Part shown: one piece after another, positions 45,111-58,090 of the stretch
How positions within the stretch are numbered: the stretch's first letter is position 1
Layout: the number at the start of each line of letters is the position of its first letter
Origin: Stenogyne calaminthoides
Taxonomy: Eukaryota > Streptophyta > Magnoliopsida > Lamiales > Lamiaceae
Length of the DNA stretch: 64,000 nt
Direction: 5' to 3'
Assembly: GCA_037126765.1 (NCBI GenBank)
Contig: JBBCBC010000012.1
Span: 4,836,001 to 4,900,000, forward strand
Notes under the pieces: model-generated
Seen by the model: the letters and a program-made list of their open reading frames with translations, nothing else
What the model was told of the DNA's origin: nothing
The model's database searches: none
Position numbers and translations under genes: made by a program

Positions 45111-46740
45111 TCCGCCGCTGAAATCCACTAATCCTCCGCTGTCACCCAGTCAATGCCGGGCGCCGCCGTGCTGCAATGTTTTGCGGATGAAGAAGACGTT
45201 GGCTGCAATTTTCTCGCTGATACCCTATCTCTTCTACGTGGGCCTACAGGTGGGCCTTTTACTTCAGATGGAATGAGAGAAGATATATATGTTTGGACTC
45301 TTTCCTAAGGGTATGTTTCATTCGGGATTTAGGTGTGCGGGGGAAGTCATGACTTCGAAATCTTATGGATTTGAAAGTCTTGGTGAATAATAAAAAATAT
45401 GTGTTTGTTTTGAGATTTTAATAGGGTGAGATTTTTACTTTATATCAAATCAATGTTTAATAATGATTGATGTAGTATTATTATATTGTGTTGAGAGTGA
45501 GAAAAATAGTGATGTGATTATATTGAATTTTGTGAAAAATAGGGGTGTAGGTGTACTTTATAGGAGAGAATTTTGAAGTCTAATTTTAATTCTCAAACTA
45601 TAATGGGACGTGGTTTTCAAAGTTCTAAGTCCATCCGGATGAGTCCCGAAACAAAAATACCCTAAGGTTTGTCAAGTTGGGGCAATTAATTCCAACAGGG
45701 CCTCTACGTCAATTGGTTTTTTTAATGCCAATGAGTCAACTTATATTCATGGGTATACTAATTGTGTTACTAATTATGATGAGACTTTGCATGCGGATGA
45801 GATTTTTTTGACACAATTTGGGCCGTTGAAGACGCTTAATGGAGAAGACCGACTTGGGCCTTTGAATGATCTTGCAGATTATTTTAAAGAGTTTGATTAT
45901 CAGGGGTCTTTTACTTATGATGGGCTGAATAATTTTAATAAGTCCTCATTTTACGATGGACCACCTATTTATGATGAAGAGCCGTCCGTAATTGATTTTG
46001 TGCCCCCCATTTTCGATGACGAACCTTTCATTTTTTAAGACGAGCCTGAAGACTATTTGTCCCAAGTAATTGTTGATATGGAAGTTGATAACCGTGCAAA
46101 TTTTTTGGGTCTTGATACGACATCCGTCAAGTCCTACTTCGATGAAGATAAAGGTTTTGACTCCCATAGTGATTATTATTTTTTATAATTAATTATAGTT
46201 ATTCTGTTGGCAGTACTATGAAACATCGATCCTATCGCCTTAAGGTTTTTGGCCACACCCGAACATCTGATAATTTTGAGCTCAATTATTTGGTGGCAAG
46301 CAAACGGCGATTAAATGAAGGTGAGCTTTTAGGCTCGATAAGAGAGCGTTCCCAGAAGTGGTCCTTGAGGACAAGGACAATCTTGAAGGGGACGGGAATG
46401 ATGCAAACGAGGGTTTTGGGCCCAAGAATACGTGCAAGATTATTCGCGAAATTGTCCCAGAATTGTTACTTGAGAAATGGTCCCATATTTACCAAAGATA
46501 TTGTCCCAGATTTCGCAGGATTTGGCAATATCGCAAGATTGTCCCATATTTATCACTTATTTATCTTTATTTCGTCTTTATCAGCTTTATTCGTATTTAT
46601 CTAGTTGTTAGGATATATTTGGTCTTTGATTTGGTTTAGCTAGTATCTAATACCATGTAACTCTTTGTTTTGAGGAATCGATGAATAAAATTAACTTTTT
46701 TTTGGCAACTTTGTCAAAAATCAATCGTTCTCCTGCTGGC
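45111..46740 (+). mobile_element. Ty3-like derivative, unit 2 copy, 5' truncated
   Basis: Collinear with 27710-29640 without the Stowaway MITE. It holds the end of the gag-like frame, the Tourist-like MITE (45309-45662), the acidic tail frame (45787-46038, then shifted by a 1-bp change near 46180) and the 3' LTR remnant. Confidence 0.65.
45309..45662. mobile_element. Tourist-like MITE, unit 2 copy
   Basis: Same element as 28192-28544, with TAA on both sides (45306-45308, 45663-45665). Confidence 0.8.
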
Positions 46741-47263
46741 CTAAGCCAAGACGTCAAAATTTATTTTCTAAAAATTGCATATTTTATAAAAAAAAAAATT
46801 ACTTCAAAATTGGCGCAGAAATTCAAAATATGGTGGTGATGTATTTTATAATCTGTATTTATAATTCAATTAATTCAAATTTTGTAATTTTAATATAAAT
46901 AATTCAAACTCTGGGTGGTGTGGTGCATTTTTAATTAATTAATATAAAAGGCACCAATTGGCCGAAATTCATGGGAAAGTGGGGAGGTGGTGGGTCAAAA
47001 AAATTTTGGGTGGAAAATAGGGTACCACCGAAATGGCAGATGCCATTTTCTGGAATTTGGCTCAAATAGGAAAGAAATTGGTCAATAGGGGTAGTTGGGG
47101 GTGACTATAGTCTTTTTAACTATTTATTTTTTTATATCTATGAGTCATAAAAAAGTTTTTTTTTTTTTTTTTTTTTGTATTTTAGAGTCACAAGGGGTTT
47201 GAGATTGTACCTTAGAGCATTGACCCCCTTTTTTTTCTCAGATTCCTTGGAGTGTTATTCATG

Positions 47264-47412
47264 TAAGTGTCACTTGTTTAAAATAAAATGTATTAGTTGA
47301 TTAGTATTATTGGTTTCACCAATTAGTGTCGTTTGTTCAGAATGAAAGGTATTGATTGATTAGTGTTATCGGTTTCACTAATAAGTGTCACTTGTTTATA
47401 ATGAATGGTATT
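47264..47412. repeat. Minisatellite, unit 2 copy
   Basis: Same 2.5 units of about 60 bp as 30155-30301. A poly-T run of about 20 bases precedes it at 47157-47176. Confidence 0.6.
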
Positions 47413-47814
47413 AGTTGTGATGAGGAGTGGTTCGTCACCCTCGAAAATGAGGTCCTCAACCCCTATTGGATAAATAGTCGTTATTGGCCCAAGCCCAAAT
47501 TAAACCGGAAAACAAGCCTTATATATCCAACTCAGATGAGGCCCATAATGAATACATTACTAAAAGTCCAAGCTAATAAAAAATCCCATGACAAGCCCCA
47601 ATAAACAATATTGTCTTAATTGTATATAAATGACAATATATATTACTCTCAGGTATGAAACATGTATATAACTCTTCCCTCACAACTCACAAGGCAAAGA
47701 GATGGACTCCTTTACTCATCTTCTCTATCTTTAAACTAATACTTTTCTTCCTCTAATAAAGATACTTTACAATATGAAAATGAGATGGAAACTGACTTGA
47801 GCGTCGGAGCTCCC

Positions 47815-48597
47815 GTACTGGGGCCTCCTCGACTTGGTTTTTTGCAGGCTAAATGGATCTAGATCAAGCCTGATTCGATGGAGAAGATGAAGACCCGAAA
47901 AGCTGAAATTAGTCCTCATCAAGTTGATTAGTGTTACTGGGCAAAACGCAAGGGGAAACAGAGTGGAAAGCAATTTGGAAGGCAAATGCCCCGGAAAATG
48001 CAAAATTTTATCTTGGAGAATACTCAATGACCGTGTGGCAACCAAAGCAAGCTTGGTGAGGCGCGGAATCAACTTAGGTAACAATTTATGCTCGTTGTGT
48101 TTTCAGCAAGAAGAAGTTACTTCTCACCTATTCTTCGAGTGTAGTTTTTCGTACTCTATGTGGGCTCGGTTTCGCAAATGGATTGGCTTTTCGAGTGTCG
48201 GAAGCAACAACGGCAGAATAAATTTCTTACACCATATTGGACTCAAACCTAGAAAGGTAAAAGCAAAATTGTGGTATAATTTATGGTTGAGCATTGTGTG
48301 GGGAATTTGGAAGCATAGAAATGATGTTATATTCTCAAATCGTGAGGAAAAAATCGGAAGAATGCTTTGAGCTTTGTTGTGTTAGATCTTGGAAATGGAT
48401 AAAGGCAAAATTCAAAGGAGGAAACTTATATAGTATCAACGAGTGGCATAGCAATACAATTATGTGTCTTGAATAACTTAGAGTGGAGGGCTTGTTGTAT
48501 TCTTGTCTAGTTTTGTTGGAAACTATTCTTTATTCATTGTAAGGGTTGAGTACCCCTTGTACTCTCAATAATAAATTTTGGCTTGTTCGAAAAAAAA
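47815..48597 (+). mobile_element. LINE 3' end with RT zinc-binding domain, unit 2 copy
   Basis: Same as 30700-31483. The frame at 47924-48370 carries CSLCFQQEEVTSHLFFEC and WLSIVWGIWKHRNDV, then shifts frame near 48350 because of an added A in GAGGAAAAAATC. It ends with the AATAATAAATTTTGGCTTG tail and poly-A. Confidence 0.75.
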
Positions 48598-48787
48598 TAA
48601 TGTTATTGATTTCACCACTAAATATACCATACAATATCTTGTATGTGTAGTTGATTTTTTTTTTCCAAATTATAAACTTGTTAAAACCAAATCTTGTATT
48701 GACATAATTTTTTTTCTAGTAAGTATTTTGTAATTAATACATTTTTATGTGAGACCGTAGATTGTGAGTACGTGGGACGAGTTTAAG

Positions 48788-48908
48788 AGGGATACTTGCA
48801 TGAGACCGTCTCACTATGAGACGGGGTTGGTCTTGGCGCTTTAACACTTTGAGAGGGGTGGGTGTGATTTGTGCTAGGTTGTACTTCGTCTCATATGAGT
48901 TTTTGTCC
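48788..48908 (+). mobile_element. Short MITE of the GAGACGGTCT family, unit 2 copy
   Basis: CATGAGACCGTCTCACTATG through GTCTCATATGAGTTTTTGTCC, equivalent to 31671-31791. Confidence 0.5.
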
Positions 48909-49410
48909 GATTGTTTAATTATAAGTACATGCTAAAACTTTTTTTCTTATGAATTGTAGTTATTGTCACGTGTAATTACAGTCTTACTGGATAGTGCAAA
49001 TTAACTGATTCATTAATTTAGACAATATCTTAATTAAATATTATGATTAGATTTAAATCAATTTGTACTTAATTAATTTACCGTTTTAGGACTTGAAAAC
49101 CACTCCCTTGCTAGTAATTTTAATTTCTATAAATTTACATAAATAATGTTGAACTTAATCAAATATTGTGATTAGATCAATTTGCTTAATCACTTACAGT
49201 TTTCGGACTTGATAACCACTCTCTTGCTTAATACCGGTGAGTGATAGATGCATTAACACCCTTAATATGATATTTGGTAGGTCATATACATAAACACATT
49301 GGCCCTTTAAAAATTGAATGTCCAGTAGTTAATTTTTTTTTCTCCAAAATTAACCCTAAGAATATCACACATCTTCATCGTCCGTATCCACATCTCACAA
49401 TTCACCAATC

Positions 49411-49917
49411 CATCAAACTATTTAATTTTGGTCCCCTAACTATATCTATTTTTTATCCCAAAAAATTTAACTATTTAATTTTGGTCCCCTAACTATCTCG
49501 ATTGTTCAATTTTGGTCCCATTTTCACCGGAAAATAGAAAATTTTGACATTTTTTGTTATGCGCAAGTCATGTATCGATTAAAATTACAGGTTTCCGAGC
49601 TCGTAGTTGACGTCGACATGACTGTTAAAAGAAAAAAAATCATTTTTCTAAAAAATTAGAAAAAATAAGAAAAATTCTCTTAAATGCGGAAAAAAAAGAA
49701 TTTTTAGCGTCCACGTCAACTATGAGCTCGGGAAAACCCAATTTTAATCGGCACGTGACTTGCGCGTGATAAAAAAGACAAAATTTTATGTTTTCTGGCG
49801 AAAATGGGATTAAATTTGAATCATCGAGATAGTTATGAGACCAAAATTGGAAAGTTAATTTTTTTAGGACGTAAAACAGATTACGGAAAAGTTATGGGAC
49901 CAAAAATCTTTTTTTCT
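49411..49917. mobile_element. MULE-like TIR element, unit 2, left end lost
   Basis: It matches 32489-33003, but the left end and about 200 bp of flank are gone. In their place is a second copy of AACTATTTAATTTTGGTCCC found 54 bp downstream. Confidence 0.6.
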
Positions 49918-50840
49918 CGCCATTTCATTATGGTCATCATATGAAATCGACGAATTGCAGAGTGGTTGGCGACTTGAAGGAATAAGTTGCAGAGTAGTTG
50001 GGGGGAAAGTGAGAAGATGAATAGGTGGGGTGGGTCGCAGTGGCAGATCCAGGATTCGAGATTCGGGGATACATTTGAGTAGAATTTGAAATGTGGGGAT
50101 ACATTTGAATATATATATTTTTTAATTATACATAATAAAATATAATTTTATTTTTTTAATACAAAGTTTAAAGAGGGGTACATTTTATTTTGGGGGTACA
50201 ATTGTACCCCCATGCAAGGACGGAGCGAGGAAAGGTAAGGGGGGGCACTGGGCCCCCCCTGATATTTTAAAAAAATTCAGGGTATTTTTAGTTACATCAT
50301 ATTTATATAGTATAAAAAAATATGTAATCACATATATATGTTTGAATAAAACTAAGTTGTTCTACTTGAACTTTACAGTCAATTAGGGAATTTTATTATT
50401 GACGTCAGTTTAGATGAAAATTTCTCTACAGTTAATGGAATAGAAGGTCTTACTCAAAAGATAGTTGTCATAATAAAAATCATATTGTATTTCCATTTGT
50501 TTATTTGCTTGTTAAGTCATCATTGATCTTACCCGTTGCCACAACCACAGTGGAAATAACATTTTCAGCAATGCAACTTATCTAGAGTTCACTACTTAAC
50601 CAAATGAGAGATAAAATTTTGAATTAATAATGGTTTGGGTGTATACATAGAAAAAATATTTTTAAAAAAGATAGTAAAAAAACAATCATGCAATATTTCC
50701 AAATCATGAAGAGTCGAAGAGGAATGTTATAGTTTAATGTCATGTAATTACGTTTAAAATTTATATTATATAAGTATACGTATTGGTTTATGTTCCTGTT
50801 TTAAACTTTTATTTTCGTACATTTTTTTTACTATTAGTTG

Positions 50841-51356
50841 GAGAAAAAGTTTTTTGGTCTCATAACTTTCTTGTAAATCAATTTTTCGTCCCAAAAACAT
50901 TTAACTATCTAATTTTGATCTCATAGCTATCTCAATTGTCCAATTTTGGTCCCATTTTTGCTGAAAAACTTAAAATTTTGTCATTTTCAGTTTTGCGCAC
51001 GTATCAGTTAAAATCGGGGGTTTCTAAGCTCGTTCTTAGCTGACTTGGACGTTGACTGATAAATAAAAATTTATTTTTTTCGCAACTTAGGAGAAAGTTT
51101 CTTGTTCTTTCTAATTTTTTTTAAAAATGAGTATTTGTTTAATAGTCAACATCTTTGTTAGCTACGAGCTCGAAAACCCTCAATTTTAACCGACTCGTGA
51201 CTTGTGCATGATCAAAAATGATAAAAAAAAAATTGTGAAAATGTGACCAAAATTGGACAATATAGATAATTATAAGACCAAAATTAAACATTTAAATTTT
51301 TTGGGACGAAAAACAAATTATAGAAAAGTTAAATAACCAAAAAACTTTTTTTCTCC
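50841..51356. mobile_element. Non-autonomous MULE-like element, unit 3 copy
   Basis: Same ends as 33912-34437. TATTAGTTG precedes it (50832-50840) and TATTAGGTG or its variant follows it. Confidence 0.6.
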
Positions 51357-51995
51357 TATTAGGTGGGCCTCCCTGATCGAAAATCCTGGCTCTGCCACTG
51401 CCCCCATGTACCCCTCTCCCTCTGCCATTGGTGGGTCGTGAATGGGTGGGTTTTGAAAATTTATTTAGTTAATTTTTGTGAATACTAATAAATTTAATTA
51501 GAATCTTTCATTCATCATTTACGTTAAGAAATAGTATTTCTAGTAAATTTAATTGTAATAATTTAATTTTACAATATTTATAAATTTTAGATTTTTTTAT
51601 AATATTTATAATTATTCGAAAAAGAAGAATGTAAAATGGAGAACCATAGTTAATGGTGATAAAAATATAAAATGTACTAAAATATGGAGGGTAATAATGA
51701 GAATCTTAAAATTATCAACAAATTTTAAAAAAATTATCAAATGAAATATAAAACATGTTAGTACATAATTATTATGCAAAGACAAACAAAACATATACAT
51801 ATAAAATTTGTCAAATGAATCACTATTTTAAGTATCATATCTTATCACATACATATTTACCAAACGAAAGCAACATAAGACTCTAAAACCACTCTCTTGA
51901 TAATTAATAGTGTGGTGATTAGATCAAATTGTGCTTTAATTAATTACAGTTTCAGAACTTGATAACCACTTTTCCCGGTTGGTAGAGAAATAATT

Positions 51996-54749
51996 GAGTT
52001 TTTCACACTTTTGGTCCCACAGGACACACCCCCTCACGATTTTGGTCCAAAACCTTACACTTTTGGTCCCGTAGCCCAAAATTTTTACACATTTGGTCCC
52101 TTGTCAACTTTTTTTCATCAAATCCGATTTTTTTTTTTTTTTGGTCCCATAGGATTTTTGGTCAACAGAGGCACGTGAGGGCTTATTTGGAGGAAAAAAC
52201 ATGACACTTTTGGTCTCATAGGATTTTTTAACTCTATTTTTTCATCAAATTTTCCAGAATTTCTGTTAAAATTATGACATAAGTTTATTATAACAAGCAA
52301 TTCAACAGAAATTCAACAGCACAAACTAGTAGCAAAGTGACCAACAAAATAAATTTACATATGATCTGATTGCTTAAATCCCAATTCAAATAACCCATAA
52401 AGTTTCAACAACTAAAGAAATAATCAATTTCCATTTTCAACCATTGCAGAAAGCTTGCAACAGACACAATTGATTTTTGTATTGCTCAAACACATAACTA
52501 TGTTTCTTACACAACTATTCAGTCATGTTTAAGAATTTTGCTTGCATCCTCAGATAATATAAAATCAACAAAGCATTAAATTACCCATAGAGAGAAGGAA
52601 CTGCTAAAGCATTTAGATGATCAAGCTGTAGAAGAAGCTTGCACTCAATCAAGAACTCTCAACAACCTCTTCGCCAGCGCCTTCAACTACACCGACTCTC
52701 AACAACTCAATTCTGCCCTACAATCACGGGGACAGGTTTCAAAGCCTTTGGTCCATTTCGAATTCCTCTCTTGTGTGGTGTAGTCTGGAAGAAGTATACC
52801 AATTTGAGAAGTTAATGATTGTAGAATTCATTTATCACTTATAATGACCAAAACAAGATAACGTGAAAGTAACAAGCTCTGCTGATTCCGTAAGCCATAA
52901 GGGCTACCAATATGAAACCACAAATTTGAAGATCAAAATCCAAATTCCAAACTACAAAGATAAATTCGCTATCTGACGCTAATGAAGCACAAAATAGAGA
53001 GAGAATAAGAAACATAAATATATCTTAATCAAACAAAAAGTAACAGAAACTCAAATTGATACCGATTTCGGTTCTTTTTAGCATTTTTTTTGCCCTTCCA
53101 GATTCAAGTTCCAGGTTAGGTAAAAGAAGACACACATACAGAGGCTAAAGAAGAGATAATTCCATATTCAAGTTCCAGGTTAGTTCTTCTACTTTAATTT
53201 AACACTTTGATGAGACAAAAACTTTGATGAACTTGGTTCAAGGAAGTTTTATACTGAATCCGGTACTGTTTACCATACAGAGTATCATTGTTTAGCGATT
53301 TTGTGAAGAATAACACTTTACAAACATTTTTTAAATAGTGACACTTTTTATGCTAAAACGTGATACTTCATATGCTAAAATATAGTATTACTTGGAAGTT
53401 GGAAGATTGAAGAAGTAAATTTACAAAATCAAGAAAATCTTGTAAATCTCAAGTGGGAACGATTCTTGCAACAAGTTTTGTATTTATATCACGTTTCTAG
53501 TATTAGAGTCTGAGTCTTCCATGCAATTCAAAATTTCTTCTTAGACCGACTCTCCTTAGTTTCAAATCATTATATATTTTCTAGAACAATCATATAAAAC
53601 AAACCAACCCAAAACCCAGCCAGGATGAGATTCTTAATTCTATATCGACCAATTTTACGAGGACAAAAACATGCATCTTGATAAAACAAGCCAAAGACAA
53701 CTTACCAATGAAAGGACGCATTTAACTTGATGAAATTGCTTAATTTGATGCGTATGTACCGGACTTGAGTTGTGTGTCATCTTCATTTGAATCCTCCCAT
53801 CACTATGGCTCGCTGCTCAAAGAAGATCCTCTCACGATATTTGATGCATATGAAACAACAATTTCACTTAACCGATATAGAATGTCTAAAAAAAAATTAC
53901 ACCATCACTCCTCAAAACAATTAGGATCAAGCAAAAGAAACAAAAATAGAGAAATTAAACAACACGAAACCACCAGAGAAATTAAACAGAGAAATTGCCC
54001 CAGATCGGATCGCGAAACCACCGAAGCTTCGCCATTCACAAGATCGCGAAAACTAGAAACAAATCCCGTGTTGTTTTACATTCGACCCAGAGGGATTACC
54101 TGCAATCAATCGTTGGTAGACGCACCAGCAGCGGGATACGCCTCCTGGAACGCCGGAAACTCGCTCAGTGCCGCACTAGGGCAAGCCCTCAGCGCTAAAT
54201 TGAAATCGTGAATCGGCAAAGAATGAAGGCCCGGCATATCCGGGTTGGGGGTTGGGTGAATTGATGTCGCCTAGACCGTCAAGACCTCAGGCGAGTCCAA
54301 CGGAGGCGTGCTCAGGTCAGAAGCAATCGTGGGTCGGCCCGCGTCGTTGAACAGGGCTGCGAGAATTACAGGATTCGAGAGTTTCTCAAATAATTTTGAT
54401 AAGACTAGGGTAATCCAAGACCGCAGCAAGGTGGGGGTATCGAGACGCGGTGGGGCGGCCATAGCCGCGGAGGAGGTGTGTGTGAGTTGATTTAGAAAAA
54501 CACACACTAAGTGTGAAATCGCACATAGTGCTCTCCTAAGGGTTTTTTTCTCGGGAAAATTGATTTAATTCGTATAATTTTTTTTTAAGTTTGATTAAAG
54601 GCGAGTGTTCGGAAACTGCGATTTTGATGGAAATATCAGTCGCGGGACCAAAAGTGTCAAAATTTTGGGCTACGGGACCAAAAATGTAAGGTTTATGACC
54701 AAAATCGTGAGGGGGTGTGTCCTGTGGGACCAAAAGTGCGAAAAACTCA
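51996..54749. mobile_element. Pack-MULE-like element, unit 3 copy
   Basis: Complete, with GAAATAATT on both sides (51987-51995, 54750-54758). Differences from unit 1 cluster at 52960-52980, 53640-53880 and 54100-54480. Confidence 0.7.
54100..54462 (-). pseudogene. Captured first-exon candidate, best-preserved copy
   Basis: On the minus strand an ATG at 54462 starts MAAPPRLDTPTLLRSWITL, followed by SKLFEKLSNPVILAALFNDA. The frame runs through one stop (after DSPEVLTV), then IHDFNLALRACPSAALSEFP and AFQEAYPAAGASTND to a stop, with a donor CAG|GTAATCC at 54100. Composition and the alanine/serine/arginine-rich start suggest an organelle-targeted host protein, not identified. The unit 1 copy has lost the second half of the frame. 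Confidence 0.4.
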
Positions 54750-54825
54750 GAAATAATTAAATAAACAAATTAATTTCACACATTTTTACAAGTTCAAATT
54801 TTAAATGAGATGTAATTTTTTTCAT

Positions 54826-54905
54826 GGTATCAGAGTCTTCAAGCTCATGTCCACGTTCTGAGTTCGATTTCCGCTGAAAGCAACTGCACTCATATTAAAT
54901 TATAC
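54826..54905 (+). mobile_element. tRNA-like / SINE-like remnant, unit 3 copy
   Basis: Same as 3885-3965. Confidence 0.25.
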
Positions 54906-55003
54906 ACTTACAACTTCATCCATATTAAATTATAACATTTATTGGGGCCTCAACAAGTTCGGGTTTTTAGATGATATGAAACTCTTTCGTCGGTATAATG
55001 TTA

Positions 55004-55266
55004 GGGTCCGCTTGGTATGACTCGGGAATGGTAATAGTAATGCGTATCATTGAGGGGTCAGTCAGTATGGGGTTATTGATTGCATTATTATTGCTTGGTT
55101 AAAAAGCCAACAATGGATATCAGGTGAGGAGGGTTGAGTGAGGGATAAAAGTAAGATAATCAATTACTTATTTCTAATCCTATTACGAACAAATCTAAAC
55201 TATCAAACCGTATAAATAGGAATAATTCTCCATTACCCCTTCCATTACCTCCAATCAAGCGATCCC
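55004..55266. mobile_element. Tourist/PIF-like MITE, unit 3 copy
   Basis: Same as 4066-4327, flanked by TTA (55001-55003, 55267-55269). Confidence 0.65.
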
Positions 55267-55269
55267 TTA

Positions 55270-58080
55270 ATTCCACCCCTTAATTCCACCCGCATTTCTT
55301 GACATGGTCATCTTTCCTTAGCAAGTGAAACAACAATGTAATAAATGAGCAAACATGTTGATTTTTCACCCACCCTCTTTATAATCACATATTCATATTC
55401 TAGAATCCACTAACATATATATATATCCGAATATTCTGGTTGAGAATCTATTTTAATATTCTTCCAAGATTATATTGTGCATTTTTTGTAGTAAACAAAA
55501 CCACTAAAAATTGTGCTCACAGAGATGTCTATGAATAAACAGAAACCCCTCGAAATATCACAAAAATAGTCGCAGCAGTTCCCAACAAGAAAAAAATGTA
55601 CTGATTCCATCCATATCTTCATGCACTTAATTTGGTTACAAGTTTCTCCCTCAGTTTACTAAGCTAATATGCTCGTTTTTTTTTATCGATTCTTGCTAAT
55701 TCTTTTTTATCTTCTCGTATTAGCGATAAAGTTCGCATTTAGCTAGGTACCCTGTTAATTTCATCCCTAAAAGTGTGTTTTTTTTTAAAAAAAAACTGGA
55801 TATTATGTTTACGACGAGAGTCCGTTTCCGGTGAAACATTTTATAGTAAAATATTAGGATTTTTAACTGCAATTATAAAGAAATTGAAAGATACAAAATT
55901 AAATAACATGGATTCGGTGACTCAATTGTCAGGAATAACTACGGCTGGGCCCGAGTGCACTACCAAGTCGAGAGATTTACTAATATTTTCGGTGATAACA
56001 AACACAATGAATCAAATAGGTATTTATAAGTGTAACTGAGCAAAAACCCTAAAGGCCCATTCTGAAATGCTGCTAAAAAAGGCCCCAACAAGGAAGGCGA
56101 TGAGTGTGGGGCGTGAAGCGATTGATCGGGCTTCATAACCAACATAAAATTGATACCATTACAATTATGAATTGATACAATAACATGACGGTGAGCACAT
56201 TTTGACTTTATGTGTATAAATGTTATGATATTAATTTATAAGTGTAGTGGTATCAGTAAATGAAACTTATGATATTAGTACGGATCCAGTTTGACCGGTG
56301 AGTTTGTGATGAAACTTTATCATCCCTAGCTAACTATTTTAGCTTAATAAAGTAGTGGATTAAGATCGTGATAGTACGTACCTTCAATTTCAACATAAAT
56401 CAAATAATGCTAGTCAATAAAATAAAATTTTAATAACGTGTAATATATGTTAGGTTTCTCCTGGAAAAAAAGAAGAAGTAGATAATGGAGTATTAATCCT
56501 TACGAAGAGTTGGGGTGATAGAGATGAGATCGCAATAGCGATCTTAAACATTTATAATTGCAATTTGATTAAAAAATTAGTTATTATTAATGTAATTAAT
56601 TAATAATTATTATGTTTTCATAATTAATGTTAGAATTTTCTTATTTAAGAGTTAGTCTCAGAACCTCATTAAGTTGATTATGAATTAAAATATTATTAAG
56701 AGTGTTTCTTTTCTTTTCCTTATTGCCGGTATTTCCCTGCATCATGGGGTTAATGTTTCTTATGGAAATATTCAACTCAAGACAGTTGCTTAATTATGTG
56801 ATTTGCTTGGTAGAAATAGAAAGGATATCTTTTGCAATGAGCTGGATATATACATGCATTATTTTGCTTAGGTAATTATCTTTTCTTTAGAGACACTTTG
56901 TGAAATCATCTAAACTATAATGAAAAATCCATATCAGATTAATGAATAAGTACACACAAAATTAAATTTGTCTAACCCCAGTATCAATATGACATGGTTA
57001 TACCATTAATTCGCACACATATTTTTTAGAATTAATTCATAGCTTGGCATTTTCATGCATCTATATTCCTTTTCTTTTATAGGGTAAAAAATGCATCTAT
57101 ATATATTCCTTAATTAAGTTGTGTCTATGGAAACTGGAGAGTGATATGGTGGGCCACGTCAAAGATGAATTATTTCTACTTTCTAGTCACTCAATACTAA
57201 ACAAGAATCTCAATCTTTTTTTTCGAGATTTTATATAATTTTAACTTTTCTTGGTTGGTTTGACCTGCAGATGATCTAGAAATGCTCAAGACCACTTGCA
57301 ATGTAATTGAGAGCTGCTTCTAAAATTGCTCAATCAAGATACGAGAACTGGGGCAAGTGATGGGCTACATAAATGGAAATTAAATGAACCCTTTTAATAT
57401 TCAAGTTTATCATGTTAAAGGAGAAATTATTAATTCAATTGAATATGTAAATTGTAATTATATAGAAACTAACTATTATTGGCAAAAACTTGTCTGAATC
57501 TGAGTTCACCGTGAACTCGAGTTTTTTTAGTATTACTGTTATGTACAAAAACTATTTCTGTTGTGCATAAAAATTATCATTATTATAAACAAAAACTATC
57601 CCTGTTTAAAAAATATTTTATACTTTTAAACAGTGAATTTTTTTTTTACATAACAGTAATAATTTTTACACATTTCTTTACATGGGTAGACCTGATTCCT
57701 GAATCAGGAATGTTACTCATTATTATTTGCATTGATTGCTCAATGAAAAGTATGTATGAAGGCATATTATATATACTACTCCCTCCTACCCAATTTAATT
57801 GTCTTGTATTCCAATGTCCCAATATTAAAGTATATATTTTTGTTTTCATGATACTGAATAATTTTTCTAATTTATTTATTAATATAATTATATGCATTTA
57901 TTATGTTGAAAAATAAAAATCTTACTCACCCCATCCTAAAAATATGGTCTCTGTTTTTTCACACAAATTTATAAACCATCATTTATTGTGATAGAAATTG
58001 TGGATTTAACTATGAAAATTGTAATATACCCTTATTTATTGAATACAAAAATAAAATTGTTTAATCCCAATGTACATTAA
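55270..58080. other. Intergenic spacer of unit 3, no gene seen
   Basis: Collinear with 4331-7140, including the 6545-6780 repeat (at about 57498-57720). No gene or RNA was recognised. Confidence 0.45.
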
Positions 58081-58090
58081 ATATAGATAT

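Larger units (their letters stand above)
33979..50908. repeat. Tandem segmental unit 2 (internal deletion plus Copia insertion)
   Basis: It starts with the sequence found at position 1 and follows unit 1 to about 3079. A Copia element interrupts it at 36461-44479. At 45107-45110 it jumps to the equivalent of 27706 and then follows unit 1 to 33978. The missing part corresponds to unit 1 3080-27705, which includes the SWEET gene. Confidence 0.85.

Noticed and set aside
53765..54211. 148-codon plus-strand open frame
   Set aside because: It is the antisense of the captured-exon region and is not open in units 1 and 2. No domain, and biased composition.
57563..57916. 117-codon hydrophobic frame
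   Set aside because: It is made of AT-rich repeat sequence. The unit 1 copy is interrupted, and the hydrophobicity follows from T-rich codons.
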